Source: Paraburkholderia sp. IMGN_8 (GTDB lineage Bacteria; Pseudomonadota; Gammaproteobacteria; Burkholderiales; Burkholderiaceae). From it: a DNA stretch of 64,000 nt. Shown piece by piece: positions 8,639-17,227 of the stretch (the stretch's first letter is position 1; each line of letters starts with the position of its first letter). The notes beneath the pieces were generated by a model. That model saw only the letters and a program-made list of their open reading frames with translations. It was not told the DNA's origin and searched no databases. Position numbers and translations under genes: made by a program. The DNA lies in contig NZ_CP150901.1 in assembly GCF_038050405.1 (NCBI RefSeq), positions 4,278,001 through 4,342,000 on the forward strand, given 5' to 3'.

Positions 8639-9916
8639 GTGGAAAACGACCTGAACGATGTGCGTGATTCGGATTCGCATGTCGTAGTGGTGGGCGGCGG
8701 GCAGGCAGCGGCAGCCGTTGTGCGTACGTTGCGGGCTGAGGGCCATCGTGGCGGAATCGCAATGCTGAGTGCGGAGCGATTCGGACCCTACGAACGACCG
8801 CCGCTTTCGAAAGGGGTACTGCTGGGCACCAAGGCGCCGGCTGACACGGTGTTGCTTAGCGCCGATCGCCTTGGGGAACTCGAGGTTGCAGTTCATTCTG
8901 GCGTAACGGCAGAACGTATCGACCGACCCAACCGGTTGGTTTACCTGGATAACGGAGAGTCGATCGGCTATGACAAGCTGGTAATTGCCACCGGTGGCCG
9001 CCCGCGCCAGCTGGAATTGCCAGGCAATGCGACAGGTGAGATTGCCTACCTGCGCACTATTGATGACGCGCTTGCAGTGCGTGAACGGATGACGCGTGCG
9101 GCCCGCGTTCTGGTACTGGGTGGTGGCTGGATCGGGCTCGAGACCGCTTGCTGCGCGCGAGAGTTGGGATTGGAGGTCTTGCTCGTCGAAGCTTGTGCGC
9201 GACTGTGCGAACGCACCGTGCCCCCTGTCGTTAGCGACATATTGCTGAGCAGGCATCGGGCAAACGGCATTGACGTCCGACTTGCCACGCAGATCCACGG
9301 CCTCGATGTTGTCGAAGGCGGCACGCTGCGAGCGGTGGTCGGAACCGAAGAACTCGAGTTCGATCTTGTGGTTGCCGGTGTCGGTATGGTTGCGAACGAC
9401 GAACTTGCAGCGCGCGCGGGATTGCCGTGCGCCAATGGAGTCCTTTGTGATGCCGTGGGCCGCACCGTTGACCCTGACATCTTTGCTTGTGGTGATGTCG
9501 CAGCGTTCACGCATCGAGCAGGACCTGCGAGACCGGTACGCCTAGAGTCGTGGGACAACGCGGAGCGACAAGGAGCAGCGTGTGCTCTCGCGCTGCTCGG
9601 CAAGGAAGTCGGCTATCCCGGGTTGCCGTGGTTCTGGTCAGAGCAGGGCAATACGAACCTGCAAATATTAGGATTTCCCGACGCGTCGCGTACGCCCGTA
9701 ACACGCCTGAACGGTGACAAATCGATTTTCTTCTGGTTGAAAGAAGGATTTATCGACGCAGCCATTTGTGTCGATGCGCCGGCAGAGATGCTGGTCATCA
9801 AGCGACTTGTTCAGAAGCGGGTTCCTGTCATGCCGGCGCAGTTGTGCGATCCATCGCTAAGTTTGAAAAGCCTGTTACAGACCACGCCTGCGACGGAAGT
9901 AGCGGCAAGTGGGTAA
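8639..9916 (+). CDS. NADH:ferredoxin reductase of the dioxygenase (FAD, glutathione-reductase type)
   Basis: A 425-residue flavoprotein with an N-terminal FAD-binding GGGQAAAA loop, the YERPPLSK motif, a second dinucleotide-binding loop GGGWIGLE for NADH, and the FACGDVAAF FAD-contact motif. This is the BphA4/TodA/putidaredoxin reductase group. GTG 8639 is preceded by AAGGAG. It passes electrons to the Rieske ferredoxin encoded upstream. A related but distinct reductase occurs at 47261-48484. Confidence 0.92.
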   Translation: MENDLNDVRDSDSHVVVVGGGQAAAAVVRTLRAEGHRGGIAMLSAERFGPYERPPLSKGVLLGTKAPADTVLLSADRLGELEVAVHSGVTAERIDRPNRLVYLDNGESIGYDKLVIATGGRPRQLELPGNATGEIAYLRTIDDALAVRERMTRAARVLVLGGGWIGLETACCARELGLEVLLVEACARLCERTVPPVVSDILLSRHRANGIDVRLATQIHGLDVVEGGTLRAVVGTEELEFDLVVAGVGMVANDELAARAGLPCANGVLCDAVGRTVDPDIFACGDVAAFTHRAGPARPVRLESWDNAERQGAACALALLGKEVGYPGLPWFWSEQGNTNLQILGFPDASRTPVTRLNGDKSIFFWLKEGFIDAAICVDAPAEMLVIKRLVQKRVPVMPAQLCDPSLSLKSLLQTTPATEVAASG

Positions 9917-10036
9917 ATTCAGGATGCGGGGCTGAGGAAGGCATTAGCCGTCCTGTCGCAGGTCATGACTTAAAGCTATCAAGAACAGAGGGATGGGCAA
10001 TCTCGTTGCCCCTACTCTCACCAATGGAGACAAAGC

Positions 10037-11377
10037 ATGAAAACGCTCAGAACGCCTCACGATTGGTCCGGCGCTGCCGCCCCACTAGACTCTTCTCAAA
10101 CCAGATCCGCCAGCGGGAAACGGCTGTTCTTTGCCAGCTTTCTCGGCACCATGGTGGAGTGGTATGACTTCTTTCTGTACGGCTTCATTGCGCCGTTGGT
10201 GTTTGAAGAGTTGTTTTTTCCGAAACTCACGCCGCTCAGTGGCACGATAGCCGTCTACGCGACTTTCGCGGTTGGCTATGCCAGCCGCCCGCTCGGTGGT
10301 CTTATCTTCGGGCATTTCGGCGACAAGGTCGGCCGCAAATCCATGATGCTGGTCACGCTACTGATGATGGGCGTGGGCACGACGCTGATTGGGTTCCTAC
10401 CAAGCTATGGCCAGATTGGAATCGCCGCGACATATGCTCTTGTGATTCTCCGATTTTTCCAGGGCTTCGCGTTAGGTGGTGAGTCGGCTGCAGCTAGTTT
10501 GATGGTCCTTGAGAACGCTGCTCAGGGGCGGCGCGGCTTTCTCGGGGCTGCATTGCAGAGCGCCGGTCCGCTCGGTGTATTACTGGCATCGCTAGCCGTA
10601 TTCCTGGTTTCCCGCTTGCCTCACGAAACACTGTTGTCATGGGGATGGCGAGTACCTTTTCTGCTAAGTGCGGTCTTGGTCGTCATCGGGATTTATATTC
10701 GTTTGCGCGTCGAAGAGACCTATGCGTTCAAAAAACAGCAGGGCCAGCACGAACTCGCCCGCGTTCCGGTTCTCGAAACGCTCCGCAACTACAAATGGCC
10801 AGTCTTTGCGGTGCTCGTCGTGAGCATAACGGAAAGCACTTTTTACTATCTCACTGGTGTCTATTCGGTTTCCTTTGTCACAAAGACGATGCACATGCCG
10901 GGGTCGGTCGCTATCGGTGCGATTGCCTGCGCCAATGCGTTTGCACTCGTCTCAGTGCCGATTTACGGCGCGCTGTCTGACCGTCTGGGCCGCAAAGGCG
11001 TATATCTGATCGGGATTGTGGCTTCTGCAATCTATCTGCACTTCTTCTTTCAACTGCTGCTCGGGCGCTCACCGACTGTCATTGTGCTGGCAGTAGTGAT
11101 TGCTGTAGGCGTGATTCACGCACCTATGTATGCGATGTTCGGCAGCTTCTACGGTGAACTCTTCCCGACACGTGTCCGTTTTACCGGTTTTTCAATGGGA
11201 AAGGCGTTTGGTACGGTGCTCGGCGGTGGGATCGCGCCGATGATAGCGGCCACGCTCGTGGCGAGGAATCATGGCGACCCAAGCGGTATCGGCGTCTACT
11301 ACCTATGCCTCGCAGTCGTCGCTCTCGTAGTGATTCTGCGAACGCGGGAAACATGCAACGCTGATATCGCCGAGTAA
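10037..11377 (+). CDS. MFS transporter, metabolite:H+ symporter (MHS, ShiA-like) type
   Basis: A 446-residue inner-membrane protein with about 12 membrane segments. TMVEWYDFFLYG and the RPLGGLIFGHFGDKVGRK loop between segments 2 and 3 are diagnostic of the MHS family, whose members import organic acids such as shikimate, alpha-ketoglutarate, citrate and aromatic acids with protons. GGAG lies 8 bases before ATG 10037. Placed after the reductase and before a porin in the same direction, it probably imports the aromatic acid attacked by the dioxygenase. Confidence 0.88.
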   Translation: MKTLRTPHDWSGAAAPLDSSQTRSASGKRLFFASFLGTMVEWYDFFLYGFIAPLVFEELFFPKLTPLSGTIAVYATFAVGYASRPLGGLIFGHFGDKVGRKSMMLVTLLMMGVGTTLIGFLPSYGQIGIAATYALVILRFFQGFALGGESAAASLMVLENAAQGRRGFLGAALQSAGPLGVLLASLAVFLVSRLPHETLLSWGWRVPFLLSAVLVVIGIYIRLRVEETYAFKKQQGQHELARVPVLETLRNYKWPVFAVLVVSITESTFYYLTGVYSVSFVTKTMHMPGSVAIGAIACANAFALVSVPIYGALSDRLGRKGVYLIGIVASAIYLHFFFQLLLGRSPTVIVLAVVIAVGVIHAPMYAMFGSFYGELFPTRVRFTGFSMGKAFGTVLGGGIAPMIAATLVARNHGDPSGIGVYYLCLAVVALVVILRTRETCNADIAE

Positions 11378-11478
11378 TTTCAATCGCTGTTCAACGATTT
11401 GATTTGTGCCATGCGCCGCTCAGCAGAGCGGTATGGCCAAGGCACCCGCTCGCCTGTAATCCTTGAGAGAGACCAGAA

Positions 11479-12612
11479 ATGAAAAAAATATATCTTGATG
11501 CAGTGATGGTCGCAGGACTCGCGACCGTTGCTTCGGTCGCCAATGCGCAAAGCAGCGTAACGCTCTACGGCATTATCGACACCGGCCCCGCGTACATCAG
11601 CAATGTCGGTGGACATCGACTGATTGAGTCGGTGAGCGGTTTCATGCAGGGCAATCGAATCGGTTTCAAGGGCCGCGAGGAGCTTGGCGGAGATCTGGCT
11701 GCAATCTTCGTGCTCGAAAATGGGTTCGATGGCAACGCTGGCACTTTAAGTCAAGGCGGCCGTCTGTTTGGCCGACAGGCATTTGTGGGATTGTCGAGCG
11801 GAGCGTACGGAAAACTTACGCTTGGTCGCCAGTACGACACCAACTACGACTTCATGGCCGACACGGGCGCTGCGAAACTTTTTGCTGGGAACGGAGCGCA
11901 CGTTTCCGATAACGACAATCTGTTCGGTACGGTACGTTTCCAGAACGCGGTGAAATACACCAGCCCGACGTTTGGCGGTTTGGCATTTGCTGCGATGTAT
12001 GCAGCCAGCAACGCCGCTGGTGCGTTCGCCGACAATCGCGCATACAGCGCAACGGTAGCCTACCGGCGTGGAGAGCTCAAACTCGCGCTTGGGTACCTGC
12101 AGCTTAATCGCCCGAACTCAACTGATAACACTAACGGAGGGGCAGGCAGTGACTATCCGGCGCCGTTTAGTCTCTTCAAGACCAGTGCCGTCGGGGCGCG
12201 GACCGCCTTGGTGGACACGCAGCGAATCTATGACGCGACTGCTTCGTACGCGGTCGGTCCGACGCAAGAGAATCTGGTGTACTCCCATGTACAGTACCGT
12301 TATCTCAATGGGAGTCATCTCCGCCTGGACAACGCGGAACTGAATGGCACATGGCGTATCACGCCGGCATTCTCCGCAGGTCTCGCCTATATCTTCACAA
12401 TTGGACGCTACGACGAAATCAACAAGACTCCCAAGTGGCATCAGGTTGACTTCGGCATTGACTACCTGCTTTCCAAGCGAACCGATCTGTATGCGTTCGC
12501 AATCTATCAAAAGGCGGCCGGCTCGGCGCGGAACGCCGCTATCTTTTTCGTTCAGCAATCGAGTTCGCAGACGCAAGCCGAAGTGACGTTTGGCATTCGG
12601 CATCTGTTCTAG
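11479..12612 (+). CDS. Outer-membrane porin, Burkholderia OmpC type
   Basis: A 377-residue general porin with a signal peptide ending at VANAQS, followed by the SSVTLYGIIDTG first strand typical of Burkholderia trimeric porins. The internal GGRLFGRQAFVGL and LGRQYDT segments and the C-terminal Phe (FGIRHLF) required for outer-membrane assembly are present. It ends the first catabolic operon and is followed by a strong terminator. It probably lets the aromatic acid cross the outer membrane. It is the paralogue of the porin at 52752 and of the deleted copy at 29146. Confidence 0.92.
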   Translation: MKKIYLDAVMVAGLATVASVANAQSSVTLYGIIDTGPAYISNVGGHRLIESVSGFMQGNRIGFKGREELGGDLAAIFVLENGFDGNAGTLSQGGRLFGRQAFVGLSSGAYGKLTLGRQYDTNYDFMADTGAAKLFAGNGAHVSDNDNLFGTVRFQNAVKYTSPTFGGLAFAAMYAASNAAGAFADNRAYSATVAYRRGELKLALGYLQLNRPNSTDNTNGGAGSDYPAPFSLFKTSAVGARTALVDTQRIYDATASYAVGPTQENLVYSHVQYRYLNGSHLRLDNAELNGTWRITPAFSAGLAYIFTIGRYDEINKTPKWHQVDFGIDYLLSKRTDLYAFAIYQKAAGSARNAAIFFVQQSSSQTQAEVTFGIRHLF

Positions 12613-12627
12613 GCCAGCGTGCTCTTG

Positions 12628-12657
12628 GGCCGCTCCTGTCTCGGAGCGGCCGATTTT
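12628..12657 (+). terminator. Rho-independent terminator after the first catabolic operon
   Basis: GGCCGCTCC at 12628-12636 pairs perfectly with GGAGCGGCC at 12643-12651 over a 6-base loop and is followed by GATTTTCT. It lies 16 bases after the porin stop and just before the end of the convergent citrate synthase-like gene. Confidence 0.85.
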
Positions 12658-12667
12658 CTGTGCTCAG

Positions 12668-14023
12668 CTAGATTGCAGGTCCTGTTGGAGAACCGACGAA
12701 GCGTGCGCGGGGCCGGAGCACAGTGCCAAACATCCGCTGCTCCTGGACGTGTGCCAGCCAGCCCGCGACCCGGGCGAGGGCGGCCAACGCCCCCGCCGTG
12801 TGTTTCGGCACGCCCATCGCTCGCGTTAGCACGACCGTACCCAACTCCTGTCGTGGCAACAAGCCGTGCAAGGCCTCCATCTTCTCTATAAACCTGTAAA
12901 TTGACGTCATCTGCCGTGGTTGATCTGAGCGGCGCTTGGCCAGTTCGATCATGTAGCGTGCTCTCGGATCGCCGCGCGGGTAGAGAGGATGGCCGAAACC
13001 GGGAATCGCCATACCTCGTTCGTGCAAGGCAGTCGCCCGCCGCACCAGCGCGCTAACCGTACTCGCGCTATCGAAGAATTCGTCGACTCGGTCATAGAGC
13101 TGGCCCGTGAGCGTGCCCGTGCTCGCGCAGATTCCGGAGACGATGCAGCTATGAAGAGTACAACCAGTCGAGGACGATACTCGCACAGCGAAAGTAGCGG
13201 GCGACAGTTCGTGGTCAGCAAGCAGAATGAGAAGGGCCTCGATCCCTTCTCGGTTCTCGCTGGTTGGCTCGATCGAAAGCGCAGCTAATATCCCCTCCGA
13301 TACCGTCTGGTTATTCCCCATTGGATGGTAGCGATTTTGATCTGACACCAGTCCGCAACAGCCAACCATGGTCTGGATTATCTGGCGGCCGGCGTTAAAC
13401 ATATGCCCTTCGTCCATTCTTTCCATTGCAGATTGCTTACTTCCGCCGATGTACAACGTGACCAGAGAAAACATGTCGAGAAGGCTTCCGTGTCGCAGGG
13501 ACCACGAGGATTCAATTAGCCGGTTCAGTTCTGGCCACGGTTTGGCTTTTTTCCAAGTGACCGTGCCGTCATTCAATATACCTGTCCATAAGAGTTGCGC
13601 CACCGCCTCAAATGGTACGCGTGCGCGCACGAGGTCGACCGCAAGTCGCCCTCGATAGCGGGGACCATCTGGTGTTATCTCTGTAATGGACGTCGGGATG
13701 ATCGGTTCGCCGAAGTTCATCGCCGAGGCCGCCACGGCGCCGTGGCCATGCCGGGCAAGAGAGCGGGCTTCAAGGCGTTTGAGATCGTCGCGCCAATAGA
13801 GACGCCCCTTGTGGCCGGGCTGCGAGATGCTTCGAATCAAGCCACGGCTGACATACGCATACAGCGTCTGCTGGCGGACGTTGAGAATTTTCATCGCTTC
13901 CGCAGCAGACGCGTAATCGGCGTTAGCCTTTTTGCGGGTGGCGTCGGCACCCGCGTGCTCCGGAGTCGGCCGTTCGATTTTCTCAGCCATATTGATCAGG
14001 TGTACAAGATTGATCATCATCAT
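12668..14023 (-). CDS. Citrate synthase-like protein with N-terminal helix-turn-helix domain
   Basis: The 451-residue product joins an excisionase/MerR-like HTH (about residues 38-85, with NVRQQTLYAYVSRGLIRS) to a citrate synthase fold. The fold is recognised by LLADHELSPATFAVRV, GFGHPLYPRGDPRARYM and the C-terminal GWLAHVQEQ. The two active-site histidines in ADHEL and GFGHP are present. The catalytic Asp of the usual N-V-D-F segment aligns with Glu (LLPRQELG), and the usual GPLHGGA loop reads GTLTGQL. This could be a noncanonical synthase or a metabolite-sensing DNA-binding protein. The start is uncertain: several ATGs lie at 14015-14023 and another gives MAEKIERP at about 13990. Two TTGATCA copies lie 18 bases apart around the start. 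Confidence 0.8.
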   Translation of the reverse strand: MMMINLVHLINMAEKIERPTPEHAGADATRKKANADYASAAEAMKILNVRQQTLYAYVSRGLIRSISQPGHKGRLYWRDDLKRLEARSLARHGHGAVAASAMNFGEPIIPTSITEITPDGPRYRGRLAVDLVRARVPFEAVAQLLWTGILNDGTVTWKKAKPWPELNRLIESSWSLRHGSLLDMFSLVTLYIGGSKQSAMERMDEGHMFNAGRQIIQTMVGCCGLVSDQNRYHPMGNNQTVSEGILAALSIEPTSENREGIEALLILLADHELSPATFAVRVSSSTGCTLHSCIVSGICASTGTLTGQLYDRVDEFFDSASTVSALVRRATALHERGMAIPGFGHPLYPRGDPRARYMIELAKRRSDQPRQMTSIYRFIEKMEALHGLLPRQELGTVVLTRAMGVPKHTAGALAALARVAGWLAHVQEQRMFGTVLRPRARFVGSPTGPAI

Positions 14024-14360
14024 ACTGTACGCCAGTGGTCTGGAAGCGGCAGCAACTCCTCGATCAGACAGCTTGCGGTCTCGCTGTGGCGGAAACCATC
14101 GGAAAGGTGGATAGCGCGCAACAATCGGTGCAAGTCGTGGAGGTGATCAGGCCGCACTGGACTGAGAGGGAACTGCGCAAGCCGATTGCACGAAGGCCGC
14201 TATAGAAGGTCCATGTGCTGTACCGGCTCCGGTTGTTTGGACACGCTGTTGTGGAAGGTTTCGGTGTCTTTTCGACCCGGATCGTTAAGGTTGCGTTAAG
14301 GCGGATTCGTTAAAAATCCGTACAGCGTTTCGGCGTCAAATTCGATATTGGAGGATTTTC
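14024..14360. other. Intergenic region, divergent promoters expected
   Basis: This stretch of 337 bases separates the HTH-citrate synthase gene from a small exported-protein gene transcribed away from it, so promoters for both should lie here. GTTAAGG occurs twice near 14285-14300, and GGATT/AATCC form a short hairpin near 14304-14320. No coding feature was recognised. Confidence 0.4.
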
Positions 14361-14651
14361 ATGTGTAGGTTTTATCAGATTGCTACTATCTTTACTTTGG
14401 TCGTTTCCTCAGTCGGTGCCGCGTCGGCAGCGGCGCCTCAGCCTAGTTACGTGACGACCGTTCAGCTGCACGACGGCAAGCGCGTGACATGCTCCGTCAA
14501 TGAACCGGCATCAACACCATCGTCTTCAAACGACCAGCAAGCGTTGACCGCCAGCGAACGAAACGAGGCAGAGATCGTTGCTACGGCTGTCCTCCGGAGA
14601 ATCCCCAGAAATCGGGGCGAGGCCGACATGACGGTCGTGCAATGCTCATAA
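14361..14651 (+). CDS. Small exported protein of unknown function
   Basis: A 96-residue protein with a clear N-terminal signal peptide (hydrophobic core TIFTLVVSSVGAASAAAP) and a polar, Ser-rich mature part with two cysteines (VTCSVNE and the final VVQCS), which could form a periplasmic disulphide. GGAGG lies 6 bases before the ATG. I do not recognise the family. It stands alone between the HTH-citrate synthase gene and decayed genes. Confidence 0.6.
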   Translation: MCRFYQIATIFTLVVSSVGAASAAAPQPSYVTTVQLHDGKRVTCSVNEPASTPSSSNDQQALTASERNEAEIVATAVLRRIPRNRGEADMTVVQCS

Positions 14652-14832
14652 GGAGAACGCACGGAGCGACATCCAATCTTGTGGATCGATGCTCGTCGAG
14701 TGTTTGCCGTTTGAGGGCGGATTGATCGGCAAGGTCGGGCGGAAGAGATTGAAGGCTTGGCCGATGTCCCTCCCGATGTCATAGAAGGGGACTTGGCTGA
14801 GTGGATTGCCTGCGTGACAGGCCGTCCGGTTT

Positions 14833-15272
14833 TCATTGCGTCAGCGCTGCCACATAAGCGGAAACAGACGCAATTTCGTCGTCGCTCAACAGCGGAACGA
14901 TCTCAGACTCATCAACTTTCTCTTGCCCCCGCGCGTTCCGCTCTTCCATGCATGGAGTTGTGTTTCAACATACTCTTCATGCTGACCGGTGATGCGGGGG
15001 AAATCAGGCTCGATACCGCCTCCCGTTGCGCGATAGCATGAAACGCACGCTGACGCGCCGTTCGTACCACCGTGTCTATAGACAAGCTCGCCGGCGTTGA
15101 CGAGCGCTGCGTTTGAAGTCGTACCCGGCGCAGGCGTTTGCGCCGCATCGAAGGCCGCGAGTGATTTCATTTCGTCCGGCGACAGGTCTTTGACCATCGC
15201 CTGCATGATTTCGTTATGCCGCAACGGCGCCACACCCGGACCGCCCTTGAACTGCGTGAGCTGTTTGTACAG
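14833..15272 (-). pseudogene. Decayed diheme/c4-type cytochrome c fragment
   Basis: The minus strand reads a cytochrome c-like sequence: a QLTQFKGG...MAPLRHNEIMQ segment, then an AGELVYRHGG...ACVSCYRATGGG haem region. The haem motif CxxCH has become CVSCY, so haem iron ligation is lost. A frameshift follows LHAWKSGTRGGK; the natural ending (IVPLLSDDEIASVSAYVAAL) continues in another frame to the stop at 14833-14835. A TAA interrupts the frame upstream at about 15273-15275, so the N-terminal half is missing. Such proteins normally carry electrons in the periplasm. Confidence 0.75.
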
Positions 15273-15339
15273 TTACTGTTGCTGGGCGACACACTCGACG
15301 ATGACCCGGTCAGCCAGCTTGGAAAATTTCTGCCCACGT

Positions 15340-15534
15340 GGTTCACGTGTGCCTCTGCTGTTTTCGATCATTCTCGGTGGTATCGCGGCAAACGTGCCGA
15401 ACGGCTACACGGCTGGCCTCGGTCTGCTGGCACTGCGCATTCCGATCAACCGGATTACATCGCTGACCATCATTCTGGCAATCACAACGCCCGTAAACCA
15501 GAGGTACTTTGGGCCGTGCATGCGCTCGCAGTGA
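15340..15534 (+). pseudogene. Remnant of a membrane permease, possibly NCS1 (cytosine/purine) type
   Basis: A short open stretch reads SIILGGIAANVPNGYTAGL then LLALRIPINRITSLTIILA, which resembles the segment around membrane helices of NCS1 permeases that contains an N-x-Y/S-x-G-L pattern. There is no start, the rest of the gene is absent, and the frame ends at 15534. It is next to the decayed cytochrome gene. The family call is tentative. Confidence 0.4.
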
Positions 15535-15862
15535 AGCGCAACAGCGGAGTCTGCCAAACGCAACGGCAGACTATACAGAATAACGAAAAATCAAAGGCAA
15601 CAGCATGAGGTACACGTAAGTTTTTAAACACGATGGTAAGGTTTGCGCGGACTCAACGCTTACTGCTGCAATCCCGAGCTCAAGACGATCGCAGTGCCGA
15701 CGTCAGGCTAGCCATCAGAAAGCTTTTGCTGCACACAAACGCCAGAACCCCGATGTCCTGTGCGGCCAACCGGAGTTCGGGAGTTACTGCGTGAGGCGCC
15801 TGACGACTAACTGTCGTTGCGTCTTTGCATAGTGGCGTCCGGCGCGGAGCGCCGAAGTGGAC
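15535..15862. other. Intergenic region without recognised features
   Basis: About 330 bases between the permease remnant and the end of azoR. I see no plausible gene. It may hold further decayed sequence. Confidence 0.4.
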
Positions 15863-16459
15863 TTACGCGGCGGCAATCGCCTCGCGTGCGCTCGTGAGCG
15901 CTGCGCTCGCGGCATCCGGGCCCATATTCAGGCCTTCGGCGTAGATGAAGCTCACGTCGGTCATGCCGAGGAAGCCGAGGAACGACCTCAGGTACGGCGT
16001 CTGGCTGTCATTCGGGGTGCCTTGATACATGCCGCCGCGCGCCGAGACCACGAAAACCTTCTTGCCGTTCAGGAGGCCTTCTGGGCCGTTCGCAGTGTAC
16101 TGGAAGGTGATGCCTGCGCGTGCGACCCAGTCGAAGTATGTCTTGAGCTGCGACGAGATACCGAAGTTGTACATCGGCGCGCCGATCACGATGATGTCCG
16201 CAGTCTGCAGTTCCGCGATCAGCGCTTCGCTGCGCGCGGCGATAGCCTGCTGCTCGGGCGTACGCTGCTCGGCTGGCGTGAAGAACGCGCCAAGGACAGC
16301 GTCGTCGAGGTGCGGCAACGGCTCGGCTTGGAGATTGCGCATGACAACCTTCGCGTCGGACTTCGATTTTCGCAGCTTGTCAGTCAATTCGCTGGCGAGT
16401 AGCGTCGACTGGGCGCCTTGCGAGCGGGCGGCGGAATTGATTTGCAGGATCGTGGTCAC
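15863..16459 (-). CDS. azoR: FMN-dependent NADH-azoreductase
   Basis: From GTG 16459 the protein is 199 residues, the normal length of AzoR, an FMN flavodoxin-fold enzyme that reduces quinones and azo compounds with NADH in two-electron steps. Family segments include [33 protein letters not shown] (FMN binding) and VVSARGGMY. An in-frame ATG at 16519 would add 20 residues, because the start region is duplicated in tandem just upstream. The GTG start gives the family's usual N-terminus, but either may be used. Quinone reduction would fit a strain exposed to catechols and hydroquinones. Confidence 0.9.
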   Translation of the reverse strand: MTTILQINSAARSQGAQSTLLASELTDKLRKSKSDAKVVMRNLQAEPLPHLDDAVLGAFFTPAEQRTPEQQAIAARSEALIAELQTADIIVIGAPMYNFGISSQLKTYFDWVARAGITFQYTANGPEGLLNGKKVFVVSARGGMYQGTPNDSQTPYLRSFLGFLGMTDVSFIYAEGLNMGPDAASAALTSAREAIAAA

Positions 16460-16555
16460 GGTGGTTTTGCCGGGTCTTGGGCGCACAATGTTGCGCAAGA
16501 GTTGCAGGATGGTGGTCATGGCGGCTTTGGGTCTTGGGCGCGCAATATTGCGCAA
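16438..16555. repeat. Imperfect tandem duplication covering the azoR start
   Basis: Two adjacent copies of about 57 and 60 bases read on the minus strand TTGCGCAAyATTGyGCGCCC ... rTGACCACsATCCTGCAA. Each contains a start codon in the same frame (ATG 16519, GTG 16459) and a GCGC-flanked palindrome (GCGCAATATTGCGC at 16540-16553 and its imperfect copy at 16481-16496). They differ by scattered substitutions and a 3-base indel, so the frame is preserved. Confidence 0.85.
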
Positions 16556-16579
16556 GTGGAGGCATTGTGTATTTCTTCC

Positions 16580-17227
16580 ACGCCCGGAAAAAGTCATCCG
16601 CCGACAACGAATCGTTGCCGCAATAGAACAATAGACGGTCTTGTCGCAATAAGACACTCTGTTAATCTGATTGGATCGAAACGGTTGTGTGAGCGACGAA
16701 TGAAGATGCTGGATCCGGGTGTTGCACGGGTGCTTATCGTTGACGTCGATCACAATGACCGGGAGTTAGGCACATTCGTGGCCATTCACGAAAAGTCGTC
16801 CATCCAGAAACGCGGGAATACTTGCGGGCACCTTTTGACTCTGGTGAATTCAGTCGCCGCGCCCACGACAGTTACGACCCCCATTTTTCAGGCCAATCGT
16901 TCCTCGAGGTTATCCGGAGCGGCCGACGAAGGAATCTACTGTTGCCTCCTCAAAGTTCGTTGCTTCAGGAAAAACAGTCAATCCCGCTGAATGGCATTTT
17001 TCTTTTCGGCATCTATCTTCAAACTTGCTTCCGTCAACTGAAACGTCGTCCCGCTACGTTTTGCTCGAGCATACAGGTTGATACGGCGCAGTATGGCAGT
17101 TGCTTACCGGAAAGGTCTAATACATACCCTTGAATCAGTGACGGTGTCACAACGAAGACGCTGTCTACAAAGACTTTGGCAGCCGTCACGATGGGCGCCA
17201 AACGGCGGGGGAAACGGAGTAACGAAA
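16580..17227. other. Region with only decayed or unrecognised sequence
   Basis: About 650 bases between azoR and the next gene. An open stretch from 16702 (ATG) begins with [16 protein letters not shown], which loosely recalls the first strand of response-regulator receiver domains, but the similarity does not continue and the frame is short. No gene is called. The promoter of azoR should lie near its right flank at 16555-16650. Confidence 0.35.

Noticed and set aside
8396..9514. 372-codon minus-strand open frame opposite the ferredoxin reductase
   Set aside because: No recognisable domain; the plus-strand reductase has complete FAD and NADH motifs.
16702..16990. Possible response-regulator receiver domain start (RVLIVDVDH)
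   Set aside because: Similarity is limited to one short strand; the rest of the frame has no receiver-domain residues.
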